Assembly: GCF_018131185.1 (NCBI RefSeq)
Contig: NZ_JAFCJE010000005.1
Coordinates: 124,001 to 188,000 of the forward strand
Source of the DNA: Bradyrhizobium diazoefficiens
Lineage (GTDB): Bacteria; Pseudomonadota; Alphaproteobacteria; Rhizobiales; Xanthobacteraceae
Direction of reading: 5' to 3'
Length of the DNA stretch: 64,000 nt
Numbering within the stretch: the stretch's first letter is position 1; every line of letters begins with the position of its first letter. The translations under genes were made by a program, and so were the position numbers. The notes below the pieces were generated by a model, which was not told the origin of the DNA, did no database searches, and saw only the letters and a program-made list of their open reading frames with translations. Below are positions 33,559 to 41,563 of this stretch, in pieces.

Positions 33559-34761
33559 TCAATACTTCTTCACCGCCGCTCCGAACGCGAACCACAGCGC
33601 CATTGATGCGAGCCCGAACGCGCCGAGCAGCAGGAAGGCCGGACCGTAGCCGGTCCATTGCGCGATCCAGCCGCCGAGCGCGGGGCTGAGGCTGGCGCCG
33701 ACACCCTGCACCGTGATCACGGCGCCCTGTCCGAGATTGATACGGCCGGTGCCGTTGAGCGCGCGCGCGACCATGCCGGGGACGGCAACGGTCTGCAGAC
33801 CCGTGCCGATGCCGTCGAGCACCTGCATCGGCACGACGCCCCACCATCCCGTCACGAAGAAGGCGAGCACGCCGCGGATGGGCAGGAACATGAAGGACAC
33901 CAGGATCACCGGCCAGTAATTGCGCTTGCTCGCGGCCTTCATCGCGATCAGCGACGTCACGACCATCACGCCTTGTGCAATGACGACGGTGGTCGCGACG
34001 AAGCTCGGGCCGTTGGCCTGTCCCTCGGCGACCGCCGCGAGCCCGTAGAGTGGAACGATCGCGGCATTGCCGAGGTGGAATAGTGCGAGCGCGAGTGCCA
34101 GCACGAGCAGTGCCTTGTGCTTGAGCAGCATCGCCATCGCATCCGGCGGAGCCTTGGAGTCATCCTCCTTGCTGCCGCGCGCGGCCCGGTCATCGATTGC
34201 CTTGGCCGGAATCATCAGCACGCAGGCGATCGCGATGGCACCGAACAAGGCCGCCAGCATGAACACGGCGACATAGCCGTATTTGTAGCCGAGATAGCCC
34301 GACAGGGCGGCGCCGACCATGTTGCCCGCGTGGTTGTACGCCTGGTTGCGGCCGTTGAGCGCATTGAAGCCCTTCTGCTTGGCGATGCCCAGCGTGATGC
34401 CTGTCACCGCCGGTACGATCGCGGCGCTCGCCAGCGATTGCGCGACTTGCGAGAACGTCACCGCCCAGAAGTTTTGCGAGATCAGAATGATTGCGGATGC
34501 CGAGACCACGCAGATGCCGGGAATCACGACCCACATCCGCTTGTTGCGGCTGGCATCGATGAAGCCGCCGATCGGCGTCGTGATCAGCATACCCGCGACA
34601 TTGCCGATCGTCAGCGCAGTGCCGATCAGTCCGGTCGTCCAGCCTCGCTCCTGGAGGAATACGCCGACGAACGGCCCGATGCCCGACTGCATGTCGGCCA
34701 TGAAGAAATTGAGCGCGAACAGGGGCCAGAGGCGGGACGGAGAAGGGGATCTCGATGTCAT
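33559..34761 (-). CDS. MFS transporter
   Basis: A 400-residue 12-helix major-facilitator protein. The first helix (LWPLFALNFFMADMQSGIGPFVGVFLQERGW), the loop 2-3 region GGFIDASRNKRMW, a hydrophilic central loop rich in charged residues (RAARGSKEDDSKAPPD) and six further helices are visible. ALNGRNQAYNHAGN is typical of the MFS_1 subgroup annotated in Bradyrhizobium as general transporters. Substrate unknown. It is divergent from the MBL-fold gene at 34939; no shared operator stands out. Confidence 0.9.
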   Translation of the reverse strand: MTSRSPSPSRLWPLFALNFFMADMQSGIGPFVGVFLQERGWTTGLIGTALTIGNVAGMLITTPIGGFIDASRNKRMWVVIPGICVVSASAIILISQNFWAVTFSQVAQSLASAAIVPAVTGITLGIAKQKGFNALNGRNQAYNHAGNMVGAALSGYLGYKYGYVAVFMLAALFGAIAIACVLMIPAKAIDDRAARGSKEDDSKAPPDAMAMLLKHKALLVLALALALFHLGNAAIVPLYGLAAVAEGQANGPSFVATTVVIAQGVMVVTSLIAMKAASKRNYWPVILVSFMFLPIRGVLAFFVTGWWGVVPMQVLDGIGTGLQTVAVPGMVARALNGTGRINLGQGAVITVQGVGASLSPALGGWIAQWTGYGPAFLLLGAFGLASMALWFAFGAAVKKY

Positions 34762-34938
34762 CGAAACTCGAACATGCTCTTCGTGTGTCGTGATCCTCTT
34801 GCCGATCGTTCTGGCGTTGATCTGAAGCGTAACGGGCGCTGGCCGCGTTGGTTCCAGTCACTCCTTTGTTGCTCATCGACCTTGCTGAACGCTTGCTCGC
34901 AATGTCATCCTGCGATCATTCCCCATGGAGCTCGCGTC

Positions 34939-35742
34939 ATGCCTCTCTGGTCCTGCGAAACCTGCGGCGCTCAATTCCCGAGCGGTGGAAATCCGCCCGT
35001 CTCCTGCCCAATTTGCGAGGACGAGCGGCAGTTCGTGAACTGGAAAGGGCAGAGCTTCCTCACGCGTGAGGAGCTCATGCGGGGGTACCGACTGGTGGGA
35101 CGCGACGATCTCGGCCTCACCGGCATCGGTCTGGAGCCGAGCTTCGCCATCGGGCAGCGCGCGCTGCTGGTGCCTCAAGGCGACGGCTGCGTGATGTGGG
35201 ATTGCATTCCGCTCGCAACCGATGAAGCCGTCCAATACGTTGCCGCACTCGGCGGACTGAAGGCGATCGCGATCTCGCATCCGCACTATTACGGCGCGGT
35301 CGCCGACTGGAGCGACACCTTTGGCGGAGTGCCGGTCTACCTGCATGCCGACGATCGCGCTTTCGTGACGCGACCGCATCCCTCGATCGTGCACTGGACC
35401 GGCGAAAACCACCGCATCTCCGACGATGTGCTGCTGCTGCGCACCGGCGGTCATTTCGCCGGCGCCACCATGCTGCACGCTGCGCGCGGCGCGGACGGCA
35501 GGGGCGCGCTGCTCACCGGCGACATCGCCCAGGTGACGATGGACCGCCGCTTCGTCAGCTTCATGTATTCCTACCCCAATTACATGCCGCTCAATGCCGC
35601 CGCGGTGCGGCGGATCGCGGCCGCCGTCGAGCCGCTCGCCTTCGATCGGATCTACGGCGCATGGTGGGGACGCAATATTGCCACTGGGGCCAAGGCGGCT
35701 TTCGCGGCATCGGTCGAGCGCTATATCGCCGCCATCGCCTGA
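34939..35742 (+). CDS. Zinc-ribbon MBL-fold hydrolase
   Basis: A 267-residue protein with an N-terminal rubredoxin/zinc-ribbon (WSCETCGAQF ... VSCPICEDE, four cysteines) and an MBL-fold domain. The metal motif is SHPHYYGAVADW, so the second Asp-His of the usual HxHxDH is not conserved; GGHFAG and LLTGD are retained. This variant is seen in a group of MBL proteins fused to a ribbon. It may be a mononuclear hydrolase or an inactive relative. ATG 34939 has GGAG eight bases upstream. Stands alone on the plus strand, just before the operon at 35897. Confidence 0.87.
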   Translation: MPLWSCETCGAQFPSGGNPPVSCPICEDERQFVNWKGQSFLTREELMRGYRLVGRDDLGLTGIGLEPSFAIGQRALLVPQGDGCVMWDCIPLATDEAVQYVAALGGLKAIAISHPHYYGAVADWSDTFGGVPVYLHADDRAFVTRPHPSIVHWTGENHRISDDVLLLRTGGHFAGATMLHAARGADGRGALLTGDIAQVTMDRRFVSFMYSYPNYMPLNAAAVRRIAAAVEPLAFDRIYGAWWGRNIATGAKAAFAASVERYIAAIA

Positions 35743-35764
35743 GCAGTCGGTTCGCTGATGTATC

Positions 35765-35793
35765 TTGCCGGTCCAAAATAACTGTACTATAAG
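35765..35793 (+). promoter_or_regulatory. Promoter of the acyltransferase-like/desaturase operon
   Basis: TTGCCG (35765-35770) and TATAAG (35788-35793) with 17-nt spacing. The -10 box lies at the centre of the palindrome at 35778-35802. Confidence 0.65.
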
Positions 35794-35802
35794 TACAGTT
35801 AT
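35778..35802. promoter_or_regulatory. Perfect palindromic operator over the -10 box
   Basis: Arms ATAACTGTACT and AGTACAGTTAT are exact inverted copies (11 bp each) with spacer ATA. Location over the -10 box predicts repression. The regulator is not evident in the window. Confidence 0.75.
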
Positions 35803-35896
35803 GTGGCACGACGCAACGGCGCGTCTGCCGGTTCGGCATGATCGATGCATCCCGCCTCAAGCGGCGCATTCCGGGTGGCGAGCGGGAGTTCGGTTC

Positions 35897-36907
35897 TTGA
35901 CGGCACATTACGACATCTTCGAAGCCGGCGACGTCACCCTCCAGTCCGGGGCCGTCTTCTCCTCGCTGAAGCTCGCCTACAAGACCTACGGCACGTTGAG
36001 CCCGGCAAAGGACAACGTCATCCTCTATCCGACCTCGTTCAGCGCGCAGCATTTTGACACTGAGTGGCTGATCGGCCCGGACGGCGTGCTCGATTCCACG
36101 CGCTATTTCATCATTGTCCCGAACCTGTTCGGCAACGGCCTGTCGTCCTCGCCGTCGAATACCGCGGCGCCATTCCCCGAGGTGACCTATCACGATGCGG
36201 TCGCGGTCCAGCACCGGCTGCTCACCGAGCGCTTCGGCATCGCAAGGCTCGCCCTCGTCTACGGCTGGTCGATGGGCGGCATGCAGGCCTATCACTGGGC
36301 GGCGCTGCATCCCGATATGGTCGCGCGCGCGGCCGTGGTCTGCGGCAGTGCGCGTTGCGCGCCCTATAATTACGTCTTCCTGGAAAGCGTGAAGGCGGCG
36401 CTCACCGCCGATCCCGCCTTCCGCGACGGCCGTTTCGCCGGGAAGCCCGTCGCCGGCTATCGCGCCATGGGGCGCGTCTATGCCGGCTGGGCAATGTCGC
36501 ACGGGTTCTATCGCGACGAACTCTGGCGCGAGGCCGGCTTCGCCTCGCTGGAGGACTACCTCGTTCGCACCTGGGATGCGGCCTTTGCCCGGCGCGACGC
36601 CAATGATCTCCTCGTGCAGATCGGTATCTGGCAGCGCGGCGACATCAGTCACTGTGGGGCATTCGGCGGCAATCTCGATCGGGCGCTGGCGGCGATCAAG
36701 GCGCACATGCTGCTGATGCCGGGCGCGACCGATCGTTATTTCGACGTCCGCGACAACGAGGACGAACTCGGCCGGCTGACCAACGCGAGATCGGCCGTGC
36801 TGCATCCGATCCCGTCCCTGCACGGCCATCGCGCCGGCAACCCCGTTGGCAATCCGCGCGACCAGGCCTTCATCAAGGCCGAGATCGCAGCCCTTCTCGG
36901 CAAGTGA
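35897..36907 (+). CDS. Alpha/beta hydrolase of the homoserine O-acetyltransferase family
   Basis: A 336-residue protein: an N-terminal HTA-like beta strand region (FEAGDVTLQSGAVFSSLKLAYKTYG), the nucleophile elbow YGWSMGGMQAY and a C-terminal Asp/His region (MPGATDRYFD ... SLHGHRAGNP). The family includes MetX, which acetylates homoserine, but also broader hydrolases; the active-site environment differs from MetX (YGWSMGG, not GGSMGG), so amino-acid acetylation is not implied. The start is TTG 35897 with GGGAG eight bases upstream. Co-transcribed with the desaturase 15 bp downstream and controlled by the palindrome at 35778. Confidence 0.88.
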   Translation: MTAHYDIFEAGDVTLQSGAVFSSLKLAYKTYGTLSPAKDNVILYPTSFSAQHFDTEWLIGPDGVLDSTRYFIIVPNLFGNGLSSSPSNTAAPFPEVTYHDAVAVQHRLLTERFGIARLALVYGWSMGGMQAYHWAALHPDMVARAAVVCGSARCAPYNYVFLESVKAALTADPAFRDGRFAGKPVAGYRAMGRVYAGWAMSHGFYRDELWREAGFASLEDYLVRTWDAAFARRDANDLLVQIGIWQRGDISHCGAFGGNLDRALAAIKAHMLLMPGATDRYFDVRDNEDELGRLTNARSAVLHPIPSLHGHRAGNPVGNPRDQAFIKAEIAALLGK

Positions 36908-36922
36908 CAGAGGCATCCGACC

Positions 36923-37870
36923 ATGACTGACGCGACCGTTTCAGAGTCCGGCCACCGCCTGAAGCCGCTGACGCCGGCGATGCTGCGCGAATTGTCGGCT
37001 CGCTCCAATGTCCAGGGCGCGGCGCGTAGCCTCTGCCATTATGGCGTGATCACGCTGGTCGGCACGCTGATATGGAAGGTTACTGCGACATACGGCGTCC
37101 TCTGGGCGCTGCCGTTGATGGCGGTGCAGGGCTATTTCGTCGCCTTCCTGTTCATGGCGGTTCACGAGACGGCGCACAAGACCGCGTTCAAAAGCCGCGG
37201 TCTCAACCTCGCGGTCGGCTATCTCTCAGGCTTCATCGTCGGATTGCCCTACGAATATTACTGCCTGTTCCACTGGGATCATCACCGTTACACCCAGGAT
37301 CCGGACAAGGACCCCGAGTTGGTCGTCGGCGTGAAGCCCAAATCCGACACACAGCTCGCGATTGCCTATAGCGGCCTGCTCCAGGTCGCCGGCCGTCTGC
37401 GGCTGATGCTCGGCCATGCCGTCTCGGGCAAGGTCACTGTCCCCTGGATTCCCGAGGGCAAGCGCGCCACCATCGTCATCGAGGCGCGCGCCTATGTCGC
37501 GCTCTATGTCCTGATGCTCGCGCTCTCGCTGTGGTTCTCGTCAGCGTTGCTGCTTTGGGTCTGGATCGTGCCGCTCGTCATCGGGCAGTTCTTCCTGCGG
37601 CCCTATCTCTATGCCGAGCATACCGGCTGCGACCGCACCCGCAGCGCCTTCCAGAACACCCGCACCACCTACACCGGCGCGGTCGTCAAATGGTTCGCGT
37701 GGAACATGCCCTACCACGTCGAGCACCATGCTTATCCCTCGATCCCCTTCCATGCGCTGCCCAGGCTGAACGAGATCGTCGACGGCGAGATCGTCTATCG
37801 CGGCCGCGGCTACCTCAGAACGACGCGCGAGACCTGGGCCTGGTTTCGCCGGCAGCGGCAGGGCGGCTAG
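36923..37870 (+). CDS. Membrane fatty-acid desaturase-like protein
   Basis: A 315-residue di-iron membrane protein. Three His boxes are present, HETAHK, HWDHHR and HVEHH, separated by hydrophobic helices. YAEHTGC before the third box is another typical element. It would insert a double bond in, or hydroxylate, an acyl or lipid-like chain using O2 and reduced electron carriers. Relatives include carotenoid ketolases/hydroxylases and fatty-acid desaturases, so the exact reaction is open. Second gene of the operon after the HTA-family protein; a strong hairpin ends the unit. Confidence 0.92.
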   Translation: MTDATVSESGHRLKPLTPAMLRELSARSNVQGAARSLCHYGVITLVGTLIWKVTATYGVLWALPLMAVQGYFVAFLFMAVHETAHKTAFKSRGLNLAVGYLSGFIVGLPYEYYCLFHWDHHRYTQDPDKDPELVVGVKPKSDTQLAIAYSGLLQVAGRLRLMLGHAVSGKVTVPWIPEGKRATIVIEARAYVALYVLMLALSLWFSSALLLWVWIVPLVIGQFFLRPYLYAEHTGCDRTRSAFQNTRTTYTGAVVKWFAWNMPYHVEHHAYPSIPFHALPRLNEIVDGEIVYRGRGYLRTTRETWAWFRRQRQGG

Positions 37871-37882
37871 TCAAATGCAAAA

Positions 37883-37905
37883 CTCCGGTCGCAGTGCGAC
37901 CGGAG
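37883..37905. terminator. Bidirectional terminator
   Basis: CTCCGGTCGC and GCGACCGGAG, 10-bp stem with loop AGT, between convergent genes. On the minus side it is followed by TTTTG; on the plus side by CTTTG. Confidence 0.8.
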
Positions 37906-37924
37906 CTTTGTCGTGAAGGCGATA

Positions 37925-38173
37925 TCAGTAGATCCCGTAGGCGCAGACATTCACGACGCGGACGCGCATGCCGTGACGGGTGCGGACGAGGCGCTCCTGG
38001 TAGCAGTTGCTGACGCCGGTGTTGAGGTAGATGCCGCCAAAGCCCCAGCCGGGACCCCAGTGGTGATGACCGTGGTGATGATGGAAGCCGCCGGCCGAAG
38101 CGGCGGTGGGGGCGAGAGCGGCGACAGCGAGCGAGCCGGCGGCGATCAGACCAAGTGCAAGCTTACGAAACAT
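37925..38173 (-). CDS. Small secreted His/Gly-rich protein
   Basis: An 82-residue protein with a signal peptide (FRKLALGLIAAGSLAVAALAPTAASA) followed by GGFHHHHGHHHWGPGWGFGG, then CYQERLVRTRHGMRVRVVNVCAYGIY. The run of seven His within 8 residues may bind metal. Similar small proteins are widespread in Bradyrhizobium as periplasmic proteins of unknown function. The second of two nearby ATGs (38173) fits GGAG better than 38179. The terminator at 37883 follows its stop. Confidence 0.85.
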   Translation of the reverse strand: MFRKLALGLIAAGSLAVAALAPTAASAGGFHHHHGHHHWGPGWGFGGIYLNTGVSNCYQERLVRTRHGMRVRVVNVCAYGIY

Positions 38174-38310
38174 CTTCATTCTCCATTTGGCGCTAGGGCC
38201 ATTGCTGTGTCCCTGCATCTCGGTCGGGCCGAGACGCGAATGCGTTCACGCCGTTGGCCGAGAATCGTGTTTCAGGATTGTTTCGTCGGCTGCGGCGATG
38301 CACGCCGCGG

Positions 38311-39291
38311 TCAGGTTTTATGCGCCGCGCGGTAGCGCGCGGCCATGGCCTGCGTCAGCTCCGTCATCTTGTCGCGGAGATCGGCCGGCTCCAGCACCTC
38401 CGCCTCGGGACCCAGGCGCAACAATTCGGCTGCGGCATGCCAGGATGTCTTGCCCACGGGCACGCGCGCAATGCGCCAGCCGTCGGCATCAGCGGTCTCT
38501 TCGAGCTGCGTGCGCGCCTTGACATAGGGCTGGCTCAAGGCATCGAGCAGCTTGACGCCGAACGGCGACAGCCGCACGACCGCGACATTGGGGTGCATCT
38601 CGGCCTCGAGACGAAGCGTCGAAGCCTGCCAATAGGCGGCGAGATCGAAATCGGCGGGACGCTCGAAGCGATCGTCGAGCGCCGTGCAGTCGAGCACGCG
38701 CGCGACGCGATAGGTGCGGACGTTGCCGTCGACCTGCCCTGCGAGATACCAGCTGCCGCCCTTCAGCACGAGGCCGAGCGGCGCAACGCGGCGCTGCTTC
38801 TCTGAGCGCCAGCTCTGGTAGCGAATCTTGATCAGCGTCCCGCGCAGAGCCGCCCCGGCGATCGTGCGGAGGTGCTTTGGGTCTTCGGTCTCGCCAAACC
38901 AGCCCGGCGCGTCCAGGTGAAAACGCTCCTGCATCCGCCCGGCGTCCTCGCGCAGATTCGCCGGCAGCGCGGCCATCAGCTTGTTCTGTGCGGCGATCAT
39001 CGCAGCATCGAGCCCGAGCGCCGCGGCCGGCCCCGGCAATCCCGCCAGGAACAGTGCGCCCGCCTCGCTCTGCGACAGGCCGTTCAGCCGCACGCGATAG
39101 CCGTCGAGCAGGCGATAGCCGCCCTCCGCGCCGCGATCGGCGTAAACGGGAACGCCGGACGCCGCCAGCGCGTCGATGTCGCGATAGATCGTGCGCACGG
39201 AGACCTCGCAGGCCTCCGCGAGCTCGGGCGCGGTGACCTGCCCTCTGGCCTGGAGGGTGGTGAGGATCGACAACATCCGGCTCGCGCGCAT
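38311..39291 (-). CDS. WYL-domain (YafY-type) transcriptional regulator, first copy
   Basis: A 326-residue regulator: an N-terminal HTH_11 (ASRMLSILTTLQARGQVTAPELAEACEVSVRTIYRDIDAL), the WYL-like sensor domain (IKIRYQSWRSEKQRRVAPLGLVLKGGSWYLAG ... YRVARVLDCTALD) and a WCX-type C-terminal region. MRASRM is the usual family start, so I use ATG 39291; upstream starts at 39306 or 39315 lie in the operator. Divergent from a GST gene across the perfect palindrome 39303-39331. Confidence 0.92.
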   Translation of the reverse strand: MRASRMLSILTTLQARGQVTAPELAEACEVSVRTIYRDIDALAASGVPVYADRGAEGGYRLLDGYRVRLNGLSQSEAGALFLAGLPGPAAALGLDAAMIAAQNKLMAALPANLREDAGRMQERFHLDAPGWFGETEDPKHLRTIAGAALRGTLIKIRYQSWRSEKQRRVAPLGLVLKGGSWYLAGQVDGNVRTYRVARVLDCTALDDRFERPADFDLAAYWQASTLRLEAEMHPNVAVVRLSPFGVKLLDALSQPYVKARTQLEETADADGWRIARVPVGKTSWHAAAELLRLGPEAEVLEPADLRDKMTELTQAMAARYRAAHKT

Positions 39292-39302
39292 GATTGCTTT
39301 AA

Positions 39303-39331
39303 CCATACCTGACACAGGATGTCAGGTATGG
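39303..39331. promoter_or_regulatory. Perfect palindromic operator of the WYL regulator
   Basis: CCATACCTGACA, spacer CAGGA, then its exact reverse complement (12-bp arms). It lies between the divergent WYL regulator and GST genes. A related site, with TGACA arms, occurs before the second WYL gene. Confidence 0.8.
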
Positions 39332-39376
39332 GCCTCTACAAGACGCGTCGTCAGACGACACCCCAGGAGACCTGTT

Positions 39377-40036
39377 ATGACCGGACCTGCCATGACCGAT
39401 CCGAGCCGCATCACGCTGTACTACTCGCCGCAAAGCCGCGCCACCGGCACGCGGGTGCTGCTGGAGGAGCTGGGGGCGCCCTACGATCTCCATGTCCTCA
39501 ACATGAAGGCCGGCGAGCAGCGTCAACCCGCCTATCTCGCCATCAATCCGCTCGGCAAGGTGCCGGCGATTCGCCACGGCGACGCCCTGGTAACCGAGCA
39601 GGTCGCGATCACCATCCATCTCGCCGATCTGTTTCCGCAGGCGGGGCTGACCCCGGCGCTGAACGATTCGTTGCGCGGTCCTTATCTGCGCTGGATCGCC
39701 TATTACGGCTCATCCTTCGAGCCGGCGCTGATCGATAAGTTCATGCAGCGCGAGCCGGCGCCCATCACGCAGTCGCCCTATGCCGACTACGACACCATGC
39801 TCGGCGCGCTCGAAGCGCAGCTGTCGAAGGGGCCTTATCTGCTCGGCGAGCGTATGACGGCTGCCGATGTGCTGTGGGGCGTCGCGTTCAGCTGGACCAT
39901 GATGTTCGGCATCGTGCCGAGGAAGGACGTCTTCGTCCGCTATGCCGAGCGCATGACCGCACGGCCGGCGTTCCAGCGAGTCAATGCGGCGGACGACGAG
40001 ATGGCGGCGCAGCATGCCAAGGCGGTCGGAGGCTGA
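39377..40036 (+). CDS. Glutathione S-transferase
   Basis: A 219-residue GST. N-terminal thioredoxin-like domain (RITLYYSPQSRATGTRVLLEELGAPYDLHVL, NPLGKVPAIRHGDALVTEQVAITIHLAD) and C-terminal helical domain (LSKGPYLLGERMTAADVLWG). It follows the Bradyrhizobium-type GST pattern close to the YghU/theta group. ATG 39377 has GGAG eight bases upstream. Divergent from the WYL regulator, and thus its probable target. Likely conjugates or reduces a toxic electrophile. Confidence 0.93.
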   Translation: MTGPAMTDPSRITLYYSPQSRATGTRVLLEELGAPYDLHVLNMKAGEQRQPAYLAINPLGKVPAIRHGDALVTEQVAITIHLADLFPQAGLTPALNDSLRGPYLRWIAYYGSSFEPALIDKFMQREPAPITQSPYADYDTMLGALEAQLSKGPYLLGERMTAADVLWGVAFSWTMMFGIVPRKDVFVRYAERMTARPAFQRVNAADDEMAAQHAKAVGG

Positions 40037-40060
40037 GGGCGCGCGCCTCACATTCGGTGT

Positions 40061-40108
40061 CGTCCCAGGCAAGCGTAAGCGCAGACCCGGGACCCATAAC
40101 CACAGGGT
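40061..40108. repeat. Short dispersed repeat
   Basis: GTCGTCCCAGGCAAGCG ... CCCGGGACCCATAACCACA. Its ACCCATAACC end resembles the right part of the copy at 51972. No gene fits in it. Confidence 0.5.
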
Positions 40109-40130
40109 GGTGTTTTGCGAAGATTCGGAG

Positions 40131-40916
40131 CTAAAACTTCGGCGCTCTCTTCTCCGCGAACGCCTTGATGCCTTCCTTGATCTCGTCACCGCGCATGCTG
40201 TCGCGGTGGCGCTGGTCGGCGGCGCGATCATCGAGCTCGCCGCGGGCGAACTCGTTGATCGCCCGCTTCATGCCGCGCATCGCCTGCGGCGCGTTGCCGG
40301 CGAGGACGCCGGCAAGCTCGTCGACCTCCTCGTCCAGGAATTCCACCGGCACCATGGCGGTGAGATAGCCGATGCGCAGCATCTCCGGTGCGCTGATCTT
40401 CTGCGCGGTCAGGAACAATTTTTTCGCATTGTCGACGCCGAGCCGCGTGACGTAGCGTTTGATGCCGCTCCGGTAATAATGCAGCCCGAGCCGCGCCGCC
40501 GGCATGAACATCTCGGCGGTGTCGACCCCGACGCGGAAATCGCAGGCGAGCGCGAGGTCGGTCGAGCCCCCGTAGACGCCGCCGTTGAGCCGGCAGATCG
40601 TCGGCACGCCCAAATCCTCCAGCCGGTTGACGACCACTTCGAAGGCGGAGCCCGCGCTCTGCTGCTCGTTTGCGCTGACGGCGCGTTCGGCGACCGAATT
40701 GAGGTCGTAACCGGCGGAGAAGACGCGGCCGGTGCCGGTCAGCACCAGCACGCGGATGGCTGGATCTGTCTCGATCTGGTCGAACAGTCTGACGAGCTCG
40801 TCGAGGTCCTCAGCCTGGAGCCGGTTGAGATGCTTGGGCCGGTTGAGGCGGATGGTGGCGCGTGCGCCGCGGCGTTCGAGCAGGGGGCCGGTGGCTGCGT
40901 CGGTGATGTCCGACAT
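40131..40916 (-). CDS. Enoyl-CoA hydratase/isomerase family protein
   Basis: A 261-residue crotonase. The first oxyanion loop is FSAGYDLNSV, the second LNGGVYGGSTDLALACDFRVG; the usual two catalytic glutamates are not clearly placed (GVYGGSTDLA holds none at the first position), so it may be an isomerase or a non-canonical hydratase. C-terminal helices read EIKEGIKAFAEKRAPKF. Start ATG 40916 has GGAG six bases upstream. A possible 48-residue gene immediately upstream ends one base before an earlier in-frame ATG at 40928. Acts on an acyl-CoA in the cytosol. Confidence 0.9.
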   Translation of the reverse strand: MSDITDAATGPLLERRGARATIRLNRPKHLNRLQAEDLDELVRLFDQIETDPAIRVLVLTGTGRVFSAGYDLNSVAERAVSANEQQSAGSAFEVVVNRLEDLGVPTICRLNGGVYGGSTDLALACDFRVGVDTAEMFMPAARLGLHYYRSGIKRYVTRLGVDNAKKLFLTAQKISAPEMLRIGYLTAMVPVEFLDEEVDELAGVLAGNAPQAMRGMKRAINEFARGELDDRAADQRHRDSMRGDEIKEGIKAFAEKRAPKF

Positions 40917-40928
40917 TCTTGTCTCCAT

Positions 40929-41075
40929 TTAGCTGTTTTCGAGCGCGCGCCGTTTCGTCTCGGCGTCGATGGTCTCGGCGAGATCCGCGTGCCGCGCATG
41001 GGCCGCTTTGGTCATGTTGCGGCCGGCCGTGGCGGCCGCGAACTGGGCCAGAGCGGAGATCATCGGCTTGGACAT
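40929..41075 (-). CDS. Possible small protein upstream of the crotonase
   Basis: A 48-residue frame, starting MSKPMISALAQFAAATAGRN and ending KRRALENS, with a protein-like Ala/Arg-rich amphipathic composition. Its stop lies directly before the crotonase start region, which would allow translational coupling. No clear ribosome site precedes the ATG at 41075, so it is uncertain. Confidence 0.4.
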   Translation of the reverse strand: MSKPMISALAQFAAATAGRNMTKAAHARHADLAETIDAETKRRALENS

Positions 41076-41227
41076 GCGGGAAGGCGGCTCGGTTCCGGCT
41101 CTTACGGTCCCGGCTGGGACGTCGGCGCCAAAGTGCCCGCCCGGGTCGAGGCCGTCAACGACAGGCCCGGGCCCAGGCGTCGTCGAAAAACAGGCCGAGG
41201 GCCGATGAGAAAGGCCGGCTGGGGCCG

Positions 41228-41446
41228 CTACCTGAAATGCGGCGGCTCGTCGTAACCGCGGCGGCTGCTGAAAAACAGCAGCACCATCAGTCCGATGCCG
41301 ATAATGATGGAAAATCCCGCGCCCAGTGCCAGCGCCACATAGCCTTCCGTCGGGATCGGCTCACCTTCGACCGCCATTGCGGAGTAAGCGAAGTAGCCGG
41401 CCGCCGCCAGCATTCCCAGGAGGAGGACGACGAGGAGTGCACGCAT
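41228..41446 (-). CDS. Small membrane protein
   Basis: A 72-residue protein with two hydrophobic helices (LLVVLLLGMLAAAGYFAYSAM and GYVALALGAGFSIIIGIGLMVLLFF) and a short charged tail (SSRRGYDEPPHFR). GGAG lies eight bases before the ATG. Family not recognised; typical of small inner-membrane proteins conserved in Bradyrhizobium. Confidence 0.75.
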   Translation of the reverse strand: MRALLVVLLLGMLAAAGYFAYSAMAVEGEPIPTEGYVALALGAGFSIIIGIGLMVLLFFSSRRGYDEPPHFR

Positions 41447-41563
41447 GCTGCGGTCTCCGGTTGTAACCGGAAACCAACGGTTGCAGATCGCGGCGGTTCC
41501 CGAATTTCGCCCCGTGCTAGACGGGGAACCCGGCAGGGCTCCGGGCGAGCTGCATCGGCTCCT

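Noticed and set aside
35897..36907. Assignment as MetX homoserine O-acetyltransferase
   Set aside because: The family fold fits but the nucleophile elbow and context (desaturase, no methionine genes) do not support MetX.
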